64,000 nt of DNA, taken from assembly GCA_000403495.2 (NCBI GenBank), contig KE159799.1, positions 1 through 64,000 of the forward strand, in the 5' to 3' direction. The stretch comes from Lachnospiraceae bacterium 10-1 (GTDB lineage: Bacteria; Bacillota; Clostridia; Lachnospirales; Lachnospiraceae). Position numbers and translations under genes: made by a program. Positions within the stretch are counted from its first letter, which is position 1; every line of letters begins with the position of its first letter. Shown in pieces: positions 26,905-35,779 of this stretch. The notes beneath the pieces are model-generated. The model did no database searches and had not been told where the DNA came from. It saw only the letters and a list, made by a program, of their open reading frames with translations.

Positions 26905-27620
26905 AATGCATCAACCTCTTCTTTTGTTAATTCTCTGATCTGCCCTTCCAAAAGTCTCTGATCCAAAACCAGTGTTCCCATGGACAGCCTCTTTAAATAA
27001 ATTACATTTCGTCCCACTGCATGAAACATTCTCTTTATCTGATGATATTTTCCTTCCGTAATGGTTATCGTACATTGATCCTGATTTTTGTCTTCAATAA
27101 CCGCCGGCAGTGTTTTTTCCTCATATCCGATCATAATGCCATTTTCCAAAGCCAGTACCATTTCATCACTAATAGGACCGTCCGTTTTTACAAAATATTT
27201 CTTAGACACATGATTTTTAGGGGAAAGCAAATTATGTGAGAGGTTTCCGTTATTTGTTAAAAGTAATAGCCCCACTGTATCTTTATCAAGACGTCCTACC
27301 GGAGAAATATCCTTTAAGGGAATTCCTGCAAGACCGCCATATTTTAAAAGCTCGCCGCGCAGCACGTCAAGAACCGTCCTCTCTTTTTCATCATAAGTAG
27401 CAGTGATCACGCCGGAAGGCTTATTCATCATATAATAAACGTAGGGCGCATATCTGTACACTTTCCCTTGACAGGTTATCGTCACAATATTTTCATCTAC
27501 ATGAGTTTCAGGCTTTTTAACAACTGTGTCATCTACACAGACAAAGCCCTTTTTTATCAATTCCTTCACCTGGCTTCTGGAGCCTATATTCATTTCGCAT
27601 AATAATTTATCAAGTCTCAT
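26889..27620 (-). CDS. RsuA/RluB-type 16S/23S rRNA pseudouridine synthase
   Basis: A 243-residue pseudouridine synthase with an S4 domain at the N-terminus (RLDKLLCEMNIGSRSQVKELIKKG). The catalytic motif GRLDKDTVGLLLLTNNG contains the nucleophilic Asp, and GKYHQIKRMFHAVG lies near the end. This is closest to RsuA (16S U516) by general pattern, but RluB-type cannot be excluded. ATG 27620 gives the normal family start; an ATG four codons upstream is also open. No clear ribosome binding site is visible. Confidence 0.88.
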   Translation of the reverse strand: MRLDKLLCEMNIGSRSQVKELIKKGFVCVDDTVVKKPETHVDENIVTITCQGKVYRYAPYVYYMMNKPSGVITATYDEKERTVLDVLRGELLKYGGLAGIPLKDISPVGRLDKDTVGLLLLTNNGNLSHNLLSPKNHVSKKYFVKTDGPISDEMVLALENGIMIGYEEKTLPAVIEDKNQDQCTITITEGKYHQIKRMFHAVGRNVIYLKRLSMGTLVLDQRLLEGQIRELTKEEVDALCLRT

Positions 27621-27658
27621 AAATATTATCATATCACAAATCCGGAAAAGAACCTATC

Positions 27659-28600
27659 ATGAAACTGAAATTTTATATTTACACGTTTTTTGCCTTTCTG
27701 CTTACAGTAATAATTTTATCTTTTCCTGCTGCATGCCTTTCTTTTTCCTTAAATGGTCTTAATTTGTGGTTTCAGCGGATGATACCTACACTTTTTCCGT
27801 TTATGGTTCTCTCCGGCATAATGATCCGTATGAACCTGACAAGCTCTTTTGTCAAAGTTTTAAAACCGTTGATGGGCAGAATTTTCCAGCTAAGCGATCC
27901 TTGCATTTATGGTATTGTCATTGGATTTTTGTGCGGCTTTCCCATGGGCGCACACGTAACAGCCCAATTATATACCCAAAAGCAGATTAATAAAAAAGAA
28001 GCATCCCTTCTTTTGGCCTTTTGTAACAACATAGGTCCCGTATATTTTTTAAGTTTTGTCCTTCCAACACTTAAACTGACCGAGACGGTTCCATATTTAT
28101 TTGCTATGTATGGACTTCCATTTTTTTATGGGCTTTTTCTACGCTATACCATTTATAGACAAAGCATTACCTTAAAACCCAAAACGCCTGTTTTTAGTTC
28201 TCCTGCCTCTTTGCTGAGTGCTTTGGATGAATCTGTTTTCAGCTCCCTCTACAGCATTGCCAAACTGGGGGGATATATGGTATTTTTTAATTTATTATTT
28301 ATTCTTCCTGTGCTTTTTCTCCGTCTGCTTCCCCTTTCAATCGGTCTGTCTGATACACTTACAGGAAGCGTTGGCTGTCTGCTTGAAATCACAGGAGGCA
28401 TTGGAATGCTTAAAAATAAAGCTCCTTTATGGGTATTGTGTGTTCTTCCTTTTGGCGGTCTGTCCTGTATTGTCCAGACATACAGCATGATTAAAGATAC
28501 GGATCTTTCTATTACGGAATATGTGATGCATAAAATGATTCTGACAGCTATTACCGTTTTTTATTATCTTTTATCAACAGGTGTATCATTTTTGCCATAA
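27659..28600 (+). CDS. YlbJ-like nucleoside-recognition (gate) domain membrane protein
   Basis: A 313-residue polytopic protein with about eight hydrophobic segments. The repeated gate-domain pattern is visible (RMIPTLFPFMVLSG, GFLCGFPMGAHVTAQLY, FCNNIGPVYFLSFVL). This fits the YlbJ/SpoVV-type sporulation membrane proteins, of which SpoVV transports dipicolinate in Bacillus, but this protein is shorter (YlbJ is about 400). It is a plus-strand gene divergent from the RsuA-type gene and convergent with an amidase gene. GGAAAAG precedes the ATG. Confidence 0.72.
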   Translation: MKLKFYIYTFFAFLLTVIILSFPAACLSFSLNGLNLWFQRMIPTLFPFMVLSGIMIRMNLTSSFVKVLKPLMGRIFQLSDPCIYGIVIGFLCGFPMGAHVTAQLYTQKQINKKEASLLLAFCNNIGPVYFLSFVLPTLKLTETVPYLFAMYGLPFFYGLFLRYTIYRQSITLKPKTPVFSSPASLLSALDESVFSSLYSIAKLGGYMVFFNLLFILPVLFLRLLPLSIGLSDTLTGSVGCLLEITGGIGMLKNKAPLWVLCVLPFGGLSCIVQTYSMIKDTDLSITEYVMHKMILTAITVFYYLLSTGVSFLP

Positions 28601-28649
28601 AAAATGATACAAAAACAATGCAGGCAAGTATTACTATAATCAGTGCCAT
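28551..28649 (-). CDS. Possible 32-residue membrane peptide or frameshifted tail of the amidase
   Basis: An ATG at 28649, ten bases before the end of the amidase frame, opens a 32-codon frame. It encodes one hydrophobic helix (ALIIVILACIVFVSFF) followed by a basic end (KDNKKR). It has no clear ribosome binding site. The same -1 frame is open back to just after an AAGGAGG at about 28690. It may therefore be the C-terminal anchor of the amidase, separated by a frameshift or sequence error. It overlaps the 3' end of the plus-strand YlbJ-like gene. Confidence 0.35.
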   Translation of the reverse strand: MALIIVILACIVFVSFFMAKMIHLLIKDNKKR

Positions 28650-29755
28650 AATAACCAAAATTTCCGAAGAAGAAGTTCTTTTTCCTCCTTAATCCGTTGG
28701 GGATCTTCGATAGGATCAAGGAGAATTTCATTGCTTTCCGCCCAAACATCAAATCCGTTGCTGGCTCCACACTGTAGTATTATAGGCTGGTCAAATGGTA
28801 CATAAATGGTAAAGCTATGGTCTTTATCAGACTGATCCCATGCCTTTGCCCTTGGCCACGCATCCGGCATAGAATACGAAGCTCCTCCATTCAGACTGTA
28901 ATTATAATATAAAATATAACTGTCTGAATCCTCCGCCTCCATAGAAACCGTCACTTCTCCGGTCTCTTTATTTATATTTGTTACTTCTATCCGGCACGTT
29001 TCCGGTTCAGTTTTATCAGGCTTCACCATCCCTTCCGGTACAGGTGTTTCTTCTACCGGATAATCGCTATAGTCTACTCCAAGGCTTGTGGAACTTAATC
29101 TGAAGTATTTTGCCACTGCTGTGGCATCCAGACGGCCGAATTCTTTTAGCTGATCATCTCCCTGCTGATAAAAATCCTGATCTTTGGCATGATCTAAATG
29201 ACAGTGCTCAATCAGTACGGAGGGAATCTGCTGTCCTGAACAGTACCTTAAAATCCCATAATAGTTGTCCCCTCTGTCATTCAGCTTTGTTTTAATTCCC
29301 CTTGAATATAATCCCAGACTGGTAAGTTCACTCATTTCAATCTGTGCAAAAGAATATCCTTTGGAATAAAATTCTCCCCCTGCCGGTACCCAGACTTCAG
29401 CACCAAAAAGATCATGGTTTACTGACATATTAAAATGCAGGCAAAAAAGAAAATCAGCATTTTTTTCTTTGGCAAACAGCGCTCTTTGTTCAATGCTCAT
29501 GTTCATATCCACATCATGTGTCAGATAAACCACCACCTGATCGTATTTTTCAAGCTCTTCTTTCATTGCCTTGGCCACAATCATGGTCATTTCCTTTTCC
29601 GTATAGCTTCCATATTCAGCTCCAAGATTTTCTCCGCCATGACCGGGATCAATTACAATAATCAAAGGTTCTTCCGCTTTGGAATGTATAGAAAAAAAGA
29701 AAAAAACAGTCACTAAAACCAGTAGGACGCTTATTTTTTTCCATATATCTTTCAT
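28640..29755 (-). CDS. N-acetylmuramoyl-L-alanine amidase (Amidase_3)
   Basis: A 371-residue exported cell-wall hydrolase. A signal peptide or N-terminal helix (KISVLLVLVTVFFFFSIHSKA) is followed by the Amidase_3 domain. The zinc ligands are visible in IDPGHGGENLGAEYGSYTEKE, the LFCLHFNMS segment and the C-terminal Glu of SVLIEHCHLDH. A C-terminal beta-rich region of about 130 residues follows. The last residues (LLLRKFWLLWH) look like an out-of-frame ending. ATG 29755 has GGAG six bases upstream; 29767 is an alternative. Confidence 0.88.
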   Translation of the reverse strand: MKDIWKKISVLLVLVTVFFFFSIHSKAEEPLIIVIDPGHGGENLGAEYGSYTEKEMTMIVAKAMKEELEKYDQVVVYLTHDVDMNMSIEQRALFAKEKNADFLFCLHFNMSVNHDLFGAEVWVPAGGEFYSKGYSFAQIEMSELTSLGLYSRGIKTKLNDRGDNYYGILRYCSGQQIPSVLIEHCHLDHAKDQDFYQQGDDQLKEFGRLDATAVAKYFRLSSTSLGVDYSDYPVEETPVPEGMVKPDKTEPETCRIEVTNINKETGEVTVSMEAEDSDSYILYYNYSLNGGASYSMPDAWPRAKAWDQSDKDHSFTIYVPFDQPIILQCGASNGFDVWAESNEILLDPIEDPQRIKEEKELLLRKFWLLWH

Positions 29756-29790
29756 TTTCTTCTCCATCTTTTTACATACAAAATTTTTGT

Positions 29791-29827
29791 AAAAAAATCC
29801 AGCTTACTGTTATGCGGTAAGCTGGAT
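29791..29827 (-). terminator. Terminator of the degV-parE-parC operon
   Basis: Minus-strand stem ATCCAGCTTAC (29827-29817) with GTAAGCTGGAT (29807-29797), then a run of seven T's (complement of 29791-29797). It is a textbook rho-independent terminator 55 bases after the stop of the coiled-coil gene at 29882. Confidence 0.9.
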
Positions 29828-29881
29828 CAGCCTTTTCATAATAAAATAACAGAATGCCGCACTTGGCGGTTCATCCTCATA

Positions 29882-30508
29882 CTAAATCAAATCCAAATTC
29901 AGATTATCGGTATTTTTACTTTCATTCCCCTGTGAATCAATTAAATCATCTCCTGTATATGCGTCTGCTTCAGGCGGATTTAATTCCACCCGGTTGGCAT
30001 TTACAATATCATTATAATGGTTTAACGCACCAATAAAGCTTTCATAATGATCGGTAGTAGTTTTCATGGTCTGTGTCATTAAAGTTTCTACATTTGCCAA
30101 AATATCATCCGTATACTGCATAGCCGCCATACGCATACTGTTTGCCTCTGTGGTCGCATTGTCCAGAATTTCCTGTGCCTGCATGGTTGCCATTTTTACT
30201 ACTTCATTCGCCTGTGCATAGGCCTGCTGCATAATTTCATGCTCATTGATTAGTTCGTTGGTATGAACGGTTGCCTCATCAATCAGTGCCTGTGCTTTCA
30301 CACGTGCATCATTTAAAATTGCTTCCTTATTACTGATTATTTTCTGATAACGCTTTATTTCATCGGGAGTTTTCATTCTAAGCTCTCTTAAAAGCTCGTC
30401 TATTTCTTCCTTGTTGACAATAATTTTGCTGTTTGAAAGAGGCTGGTATTTACAGCCATCAATATACTCTTCAATTTCATCGATCAACTGTTCGATTCTG
30501 CTGCTCAT
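29882..30508 (-). CDS. Coiled-coil protein of the V-ATPase subunit H / DivIVA-like type
   Basis: A 208-residue soluble protein. The region of about residues 35-165 is strongly predicted as coiled coil with Ala/Gln/Glu heptads ([25 protein letters not shown]). An acidic, Asn-rich tail follows. Such proteins are often labelled ATPase subunit H or DivIVA-like, but no catalytic motif is present and no V-ATPase genes are nearby. Its start overlaps the coaD stop (ATGA), so it is coupled to coaD. It may be a scaffold in division or envelope growth; function unknown. Confidence 0.7.
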   Translation of the reverse strand: MSSRIEQLIDEIEEYIDGCKYQPLSNSKIIVNKEEIDELLRELRMKTPDEIKRYQKIISNKEAILNDARVKAQALIDEATVHTNELINEHEIMQQAYAQANEVVKMATMQAQEILDNATTEANSMRMAAMQYTDDILANVETLMTQTMKTTTDHYESFIGALNHYNDIVNANRVELNPPEADAYTGDDLIDSQGNESKNTDNLNLDLI

Positions 30509-31014
30509 GTACGTCCTCCCATTTCTTTCTCTCCAAATCCAAACTTACGATACACAAGCTTTGCTACAAAATCAGGAACACACATGGAAATATCACCACC
30601 GAAACTTGCAATTTCTTTTACACTGGAAGAACTTAAATAAGCATATTCCAGGCTGGTGGTAAGAAACACCGTATCTAATGCTCCGCTGGAAAGTTTTGCA
30701 TTGGTCTGCGCATTCTGAAGTTCATATTCAAAGTCGGTAATCGCACGCAGCCCTCTGATAACCACGTGAATATCTCTTGACTTGGCATAATCTACTAAAA
30801 GCCCGCTGAAGGATTCCACTTTTACATTTGGAATCTCCCGAACTGCTTCCTGTAATATCTTAACACGTTCCTCCACAGAAAACAATGGAGTCTTTAGCTT
30901 ATTATTTAAAACACTGACTGTTAATTCATCAAAAATATTCGCGGCACGTTTTATCACATCCAAATGTCCATAGGTAACCGGATCAAAACTTCCGGGATAA
31001 ATTGCTGCTTTCAT
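30505..31014 (-). CDS. coaD: Pantetheine-phosphate adenylyltransferase CoaD
   Basis: A 169-residue enzyme of coenzyme A synthesis (4'-phosphopantetheine plus ATP to dephospho-CoA). It has the nucleotidyltransferase motif [33 protein letters not shown], and the C-terminal [14 protein letters not shown] (ISST-type motif). ATG 31014 is favoured over TTG 31017. It overlaps the 3' end of rsmD by 32 bases, a common Firmicutes arrangement. Confidence 0.96.
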   Translation of the reverse strand: MKAAIYPGSFDPVTYGHLDVIKRAANIFDELTVSVLNNKLKTPLFSVEERVKILQEAVREIPNVKVESFSGLLVDYAKSRDIHVVIRGLRAITDFEYELQNAQTNAKLSSGALDTVFLTTSLEYAYLSSSSVKEIASFGGDISMCVPDFVAKLVYRKFGFGEKEMGGRT

Positions 31015-31567
31015 CAAGATCCCCTTTTCTTACAAATACATGCTTATTTGTCTTATATTTCTTTTCTTTCACCACTGTAAAATCAAGTTTTTGCAAAAAT
31101 TCCATATCCATATGCAGCTGCGCTTCTAGGATCAGCAAAGTGTTTTCTGTTACATAAGGCTGCTGCTTTAACATCATAAATATTTTTTCTTCATAACCGG
31201 CCTGATAAGGCGGATCAATAAAGATAACATCAGCTTCCTTTTCGCTGATTATGGAAAGTGCGCTAAAAACATCCTGTTTAAGCAGTGTAGCACTATCAAA
31301 AAACTTTGTAAAGGAAAGATTATCCAGAATACAGGAAATTGCTTCCTTATCATTTTCCACAAAATATGCATGGGACGCTCCCCTGCTTAATGCCTCTATT
31401 CCAATTCCTCCGCTTCCTGCAAACAGGTCAATAAAAATACATCCGGGAATTTCACCCTGAATCATGTTAAATAAAGTTTCCTTTATTCTGTCTGTGGTAG
31501 GTCTGGTACCTGTCCCCTCAGGCGTTTTTAATTTCAGACTTCTGGCTCTTCCGGCTATTACGCGCAT
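30983..31567 (-). CDS. rsmD: 16S rRNA (guanine-966-N2)-methyltransferase RsmD
   Basis: A 194-residue methyltransferase. N-terminal [13 protein letters not shown] and [15 protein letters not shown] are family marks. The SAM site is [18 protein letters not shown] and the catalytic motif is DPPYQ. It modifies G966 of 16S rRNA. ATG 31567 has AAGGAG eight bases upstream. It is immediately followed by coaD, the standard rsmD-coaD pair. Confidence 0.95.
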   Translation of the reverse strand: MRVIAGRARSLKLKTPEGTGTRPTTDRIKETLFNMIQGEIPGCIFIDLFAGSGGIGIEALSRGASHAYFVENDKEAISCILDNLSFTKFFDSATLLKQDVFSALSIISEKEADVIFIDPPYQAGYEEKIFMMLKQQPYVTENTLLILEAQLHMDMEFLQKLDFTVVKEKKYKTNKHVFVRKGDLDESSNLSRKF

Positions 31568-31588
31568 ACACAAATCTCCTTACCTGCA

Positions 31589-33829
31589 TTAAGATACTCT
31601 TATTTTTGTACCTTTTCCATCTCTTTTTGCTGTCTTTAATTTCTGAAGGTCAATTTCTTTTTCTTTGTAAGTAATTGTCTGCCCTTCACCGCTTTTTAAA
31701 AAATAAACCTGTTCAACATAATCATTGTTGTTTAACTTCATTCCGCGTACACCAATTGCACTTTTTTTCTTTTCCGGAATCTCATCCACTCCAAATTTGA
31801 GAAAATATCCTTCCCCGGTCTGCAGCACAATCTGCTTTTGATCATTTAAAACAACAACACTTATAACTTCGTCCTCCTCTGCCAGCTTTGTTGCGGCAAC
31901 GGTTCTTTTTGCCACATCAAATTCTCCTCCGTCCACTACCTTCATCATAGACGTTTTTGTTACGAATATCATGCGGTAAAGATTAAGGCTCATCTGGCTT
32001 GCAGCGGCAATCACAACTTCTTTTTCGCCGTTGAAATTACTGATATTGTCTATGGGCACTCCTTTATCCCTGAATTTTCCAAAAGGAATATCCATAACCT
32101 TTATCGTATGAAGCTGCCCTGTATTGGTAAAAATGCAAACCCGTCCTGTATTTTTGCATGAAAAAACATACCTGTTTTCCGAATCAGCTGCTTCTTTATT
32201 TCTTTCATAAGCTGCCAGATCAATACATCTTACATATCCAAAGCGGTCCATCAGGAACATAACTTCCATCTCTTCTACTTTCTTTTCCACATAAACAGCC
32301 TCGGCTACATTTTCAATCACCGTTTTCCGCTTTTTTCCATAAGAGCGTCTGATGGCATCCAGCTCATTGATAATAACCTGTGCCATAGAATCACGCCTGT
32401 CCAAAATATCCTCGTAACGGTAGATATTTGCCATAGTTTCCTCATGTTCGTTAATCAGCGCTTCCAATTCCAAACCAATCAGCTTATACAGCCGCATTTC
32501 CAAAATAGCATTGGCCTGTTTTTCCGTAAAGCAAAGCTGTGCCGCCATAATTTTTGATTCTTTTGACCGGAATTTTATTCCCTCAATCTTTCCTTCCACG
32601 AGGCATGCTTTCGCCATAGCCCTGTCTTTAGAACCGCGTAAAATCTCTATCACAAGGTCAATTACATTGCAGGCTTTAATAAGCCCTTCCTGAATTTCCT
32701 TTCTTTCTCTTTCCCTGGCAAGAAGTGTTGTATATTTTCTCTTTGCTACCTGAAATTGGAAATCCACATTATGCTTAATGATTTCCTTAATTCCCATAAC
32801 TTCCGGCCTGCCATTTGCTATGGCAAGCATATTAACGCCAAAGGTATCTTCCAGACGGGTTTTTTTGTAAAGCATATTTACAAAATTATCCACGTCCGCA
32901 TCTTTTTTTAATTCAATTACAATTCTGATGCCTTCTTTTGAGGACTGGTTTGAAATATCAACAATATCCTGGGTTTTTTTGCTCTCCGAAAGTGCCGCAA
33001 CATCCATAAGAAATTTGGATATATTTGCACCAATCATAGGGTAAGGAATTTCACTGATCACTATATTGGTCCTGCCAGCTTTTCCTTTTTCAATTTCCAC
33101 CTTTCCACGGATTTTTATTTTTCCGGCGCCGGTTTCATAGATTTCCAAAAGATCATCTTTATTTGTGACAATCCCCCCTGTTGGGAAGTCCGGACCTTTA
33201 ATGTACTTCATAAGTCCTTTTGTAGTAATTGTTTCATCCAGCATATATGCTTTGACCGCATCAGTCACTTCTCCTAAATTATGGGGAGGAATGCTTGTGG
33301 CCATGCCAACTGCAATGCCTTCGGAACCATTTACCAGCAAATTGGGAAATTTAGCAGGAAGAACCCCCGGCTCTTTTTCTGTCTCATCAAAATTGGGAAT
33401 AAAATCTACAACATCTTTATCCAAATCTGAAAGAAACGCCTCCTGCGTAATCCGTTCAAGCCTGGCTTCGGTATAACGCATGGCAGCGGCGCCATCTCCT
33501 TCAATATTTCCAAAATTGCCATGACCGTCTATCAAAGGAAGTCCCTTTTTAAATTCCTGCGTCATGACTACAAGCGCCTCATAAATGGAGCTGTCTCCAT
33601 GTGGGTGATATTTACCCATGGTATCACCCACAATACGGGCACTCTTTCTATAAGGCTTATCATATTTAATTCCAAGTTCATGCATATCATAAAGAACTCT
33701 TCGCTGAACCGGCTTTAAACCGTCTCTGGCATCTGGCAGCGCCCTTGCAATAATAACGCTCATGGCATAATCAATATAAGATTTCTGCATTACCTCAGAG
33801 TATTCGGTTTTAATGATCTTTTCTTCCAT
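31589..33829 (-). CDS. parC: DNA topoisomerase IV subunit A (ParC-like)
   Basis: A 746-residue type IIA topoisomerase breakage-reunion subunit. The catalytic Tyr lies in AMRYTEARL. The quinolone-region motif is HPHGDSSIYEALV, with Ser and Glu at the positions that mutate to resistance, so the wild-type pattern is present. A six-blade C-terminal domain follows, but no canonical GyrA box (QRRGGRG) is seen; FGKFRDKG occurs instead. This, and the Glu (GyrA usually has Asp), argue for ParC rather than GyrA. It is paired with parE 15 bases upstream. Confidence 0.85.
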   Translation of the reverse strand: MEEKIIKTEYSEVMQKSYIDYAMSVIIARALPDARDGLKPVQRRVLYDMHELGIKYDKPYRKSARIVGDTMGKYHPHGDSSIYEALVVMTQEFKKGLPLIDGHGNFGNIEGDGAAAMRYTEARLERITQEAFLSDLDKDVVDFIPNFDETEKEPGVLPAKFPNLLVNGSEGIAVGMATSIPPHNLGEVTDAVKAYMLDETITTKGLMKYIKGPDFPTGGIVTNKDDLLEIYETGAGKIKIRGKVEIEKGKAGRTNIVISEIPYPMIGANISKFLMDVAALSESKKTQDIVDISNQSSKEGIRIVIELKKDADVDNFVNMLYKKTRLEDTFGVNMLAIANGRPEVMGIKEIIKHNVDFQFQVAKRKYTTLLARERERKEIQEGLIKACNVIDLVIEILRGSKDRAMAKACLVEGKIEGIKFRSKESKIMAAQLCFTEKQANAILEMRLYKLIGLELEALINEHEETMANIYRYEDILDRRDSMAQVIINELDAIRRSYGKKRKTVIENVAEAVYVEKKVEEMEVMFLMDRFGYVRCIDLAAYERNKEAADSENRYVFSCKNTGRVCIFTNTGQLHTIKVMDIPFGKFRDKGVPIDNISNFNGEKEVVIAAASQMSLNLYRMIFVTKTSMMKVVDGGEFDVAKRTVAATKLAEEDEVISVVVLNDQKQIVLQTGEGYFLKFGVDEIPEKKKSAIGVRGMKLNNNDYVEQVYFLKSGEGQTITYKEKEIDLQKLKTAKRDGKGTKIRVS

Positions 33830-33844
33830 AATTCCCCCAATAGT

Positions 33845-35767
33845 TTAAATGTCAAGCTCCGCATCCGTGGCATGTTCATAGATAAATGCCTTTCTTGGAG
33901 GTACCTCCGTACCCATCAGCATTTCCGTTACTTCTGAAGCCATACGTGCATCTTCTATCTCAACCTGTTTTAAAATTCTGCTTTCCGGATTTAAAGTAGT
34001 TTCCCAAAGCTGGTCAGCATCCATTTCCCCAAGCCCCTTATATCTTTGCAGCGTAAAAGGCCCCTTGTGGCGTTTTCTGTATTGTTCTAATGCCTTGTCA
34101 TCATATAAATACTGTTCCGCTCCCTTAGAGGGCATGGCCTTATATAAAGGAGGCATGGCAATATATACATGTCCTTCATAAATAAGTTCAGGCATAAACC
34201 TGTAAAATAAAGTCAGCAGCAGGGTGGAAATATGTGCCCCGTCAACATCCGCATCAGCCATAATAATAATCTTATCATAACGAAGCTTAGTGATATCAAA
34301 ATCATTCCCATAGCCTTCGGAAAATCCACAGCCAAAGGCATTGATCATCGTCTTGATTTCTGCATTGGCGAGCACCTTATCAATGCTTGCTTTTTCCACA
34401 TTTAGTATTTTTCCCCGTATGGGAAGGATGGCCTGATATGCACGATTTCTTGCAGTCTTGGCACTTCCTCCTGCAGAATCACCCTCTACAATGAAAATTT
34501 CGCACTTTGAGGCGTCTTTTGACTCACAATTTGCAAGTTTTCCATTAGAATCAAAAGAGAACTTCTGTTTTGTCAGTATATTGGTTCTTGCTTTTTCTTC
34601 TGCCTTCCGGATCTTGGCCGCCTTTTCCGCACAGCCTATAATATTCTTTAGGATCTCAAGATTTCTATCAAAATAACGAACAATTTCCTCTCCTGTAACT
34701 TTGGAAACCACCTTAGCGGCATCCTGATTATCCAGCTTGGTTTTCGTCTGCCCCTCAAACCTGGGATCAGGATGCTTTAATGAAATAACCGCAGTCATTC
34801 CGTTCCTCACATCCGTCCCCGTAAAGTTTGCATCTTTTTCCTTAAGAATGTTCAATTCTCTTGCATAAGTATTAATAATATTGGTAAACGCAGTTTTAAA
34901 TCCAGTGAGATGAGTGCCGCCCTCGGCATTATATATATTATTGCAGAATCCAAGTACATTTTCATGAAATTCATTAATATACTGAAATGCACCTTCCACG
35001 GAAATTCCGTCGCTTTCCCCTTTGAAATAAATCACATCGCAGACAGGCTGGGTAGATTTATTCATATCTTTAATAAAGCCAATCAGGCCATCAGGTTCAT
35101 GATATGTAATAGATTCAGGCTCTTCTTTTCTTTTATCTTCAAAAATAATGGTAAGTGCAGGATTTAAATAAGCAGTTTCATGCATTCTGCTTTTAATTTC
35201 ATCTTCTTTAAACCTTGTCTTGTCAAATATCGTATCATCCGGCAGGAAATTGACTTTTGTTCCCGTTCCCTTTGCCTTGCCGATAACAGGAAGCAGACCA
35301 TCAACCAGCTCTACCGTGGGATTACCCCTTTCATATTTATCCTCATAAATGCGTCCCCCATTTTTGACTTGCACAGTCAAATATGTAGAAAGTGCATTTA
35401 CAACAGAAGAACCTACGCCATGAAGTCCGCCGCTTGTTTTATAGGCAGAATCATCAAATTTTCCGCCTGCATGTAAGGTTGTAAAAACAAGTCGTTCCGC
35501 ACTGACTCCTTTTTCATGCATTCCCACAGGAATTCCACGTCCATTGTCTTCTATGGTGGCAGATCCATCTGCCTCAAGGGTTACGCAAATCGTATCACAA
35601 TGCCCTGCAAGATGCTCATCCACTGCATTATCCACGATTTCATAGATCAAATGATTGAGCCCCTTGGTAGATACACTGCCAATGTACATCCCAGGCCTTC
35701 TTCGTACCGCTTCAAGCCCTTCCAGCACCGTAATGCTGGAAGCATCATAAGTTGCTTCTTTTGCCAT
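33845..35767 (-). CDS. parE: DNA topoisomerase IV subunit B (ParE-like)
   Basis: A 640-residue GHKL ATPase subunit. The ATP site has NAVDEHLAG, DNGRGIPVG, HAGGKF and GLHGVGSSVVNALS. The TOPRIM domain has EGDSAGGSA and DADVDGAH; the C-terminus has QRYKGLGEMDADQLWETT. It has no GyrB-specific long insertion. It supplies ATP-driven DNA passage with ParC to unlink chromosomes. It follows degV by 12 bases; the pair is far from any dnaA/recF context, so topoisomerase IV is the better name than gyrase, though not certain. Confidence 0.86.
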   Translation of the reverse strand: MAKEATYDASSITVLEGLEAVRRRPGMYIGSVSTKGLNHLIYEIVDNAVDEHLAGHCDTICVTLEADGSATIEDNGRGIPVGMHEKGVSAERLVFTTLHAGGKFDDSAYKTSGGLHGVGSSVVNALSTYLTVQVKNGGRIYEDKYERGNPTVELVDGLLPVIGKAKGTGTKVNFLPDDTIFDKTRFKEDEIKSRMHETAYLNPALTIIFEDKRKEEPESITYHEPDGLIGFIKDMNKSTQPVCDVIYFKGESDGISVEGAFQYINEFHENVLGFCNNIYNAEGGTHLTGFKTAFTNIINTYARELNILKEKDANFTGTDVRNGMTAVISLKHPDPRFEGQTKTKLDNQDAAKVVSKVTGEEIVRYFDRNLEILKNIIGCAEKAAKIRKAEEKARTNILTKQKFSFDSNGKLANCESKDASKCEIFIVEGDSAGGSAKTARNRAYQAILPIRGKILNVEKASIDKVLANAEIKTMINAFGCGFSEGYGNDFDITKLRYDKIIIMADADVDGAHISTLLLTLFYRFMPELIYEGHVYIAMPPLYKAMPSKGAEQYLYDDKALEQYRKRHKGPFTLQRYKGLGEMDADQLWETTLNPESRILKQVEIEDARMASEVTEMLMGTEVPPRKAFIYEHATDAELDI

Positions 35768-35779
35768 TACAATAAACTC

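Noticed and set aside
28583-28610. Terminator between the convergent YlbJ-like and amidase genes
   Set aside because: The 11-base inverted repeat GTATCATTTTT/AAAAATGATAC is real, but no U tract follows on either strand and it overlaps the YlbJ-like stop codon, so termination is not supported.
31589-35767. gyrA and gyrB as names for the topoisomerase pair
   Set aside because: The A subunit lacks a GyrA box and has the ParC-like Glu in the quinolone region; the pair is with degV rather than dnaA/recF. ParE/ParC kept as the better name, with moderate confidence.
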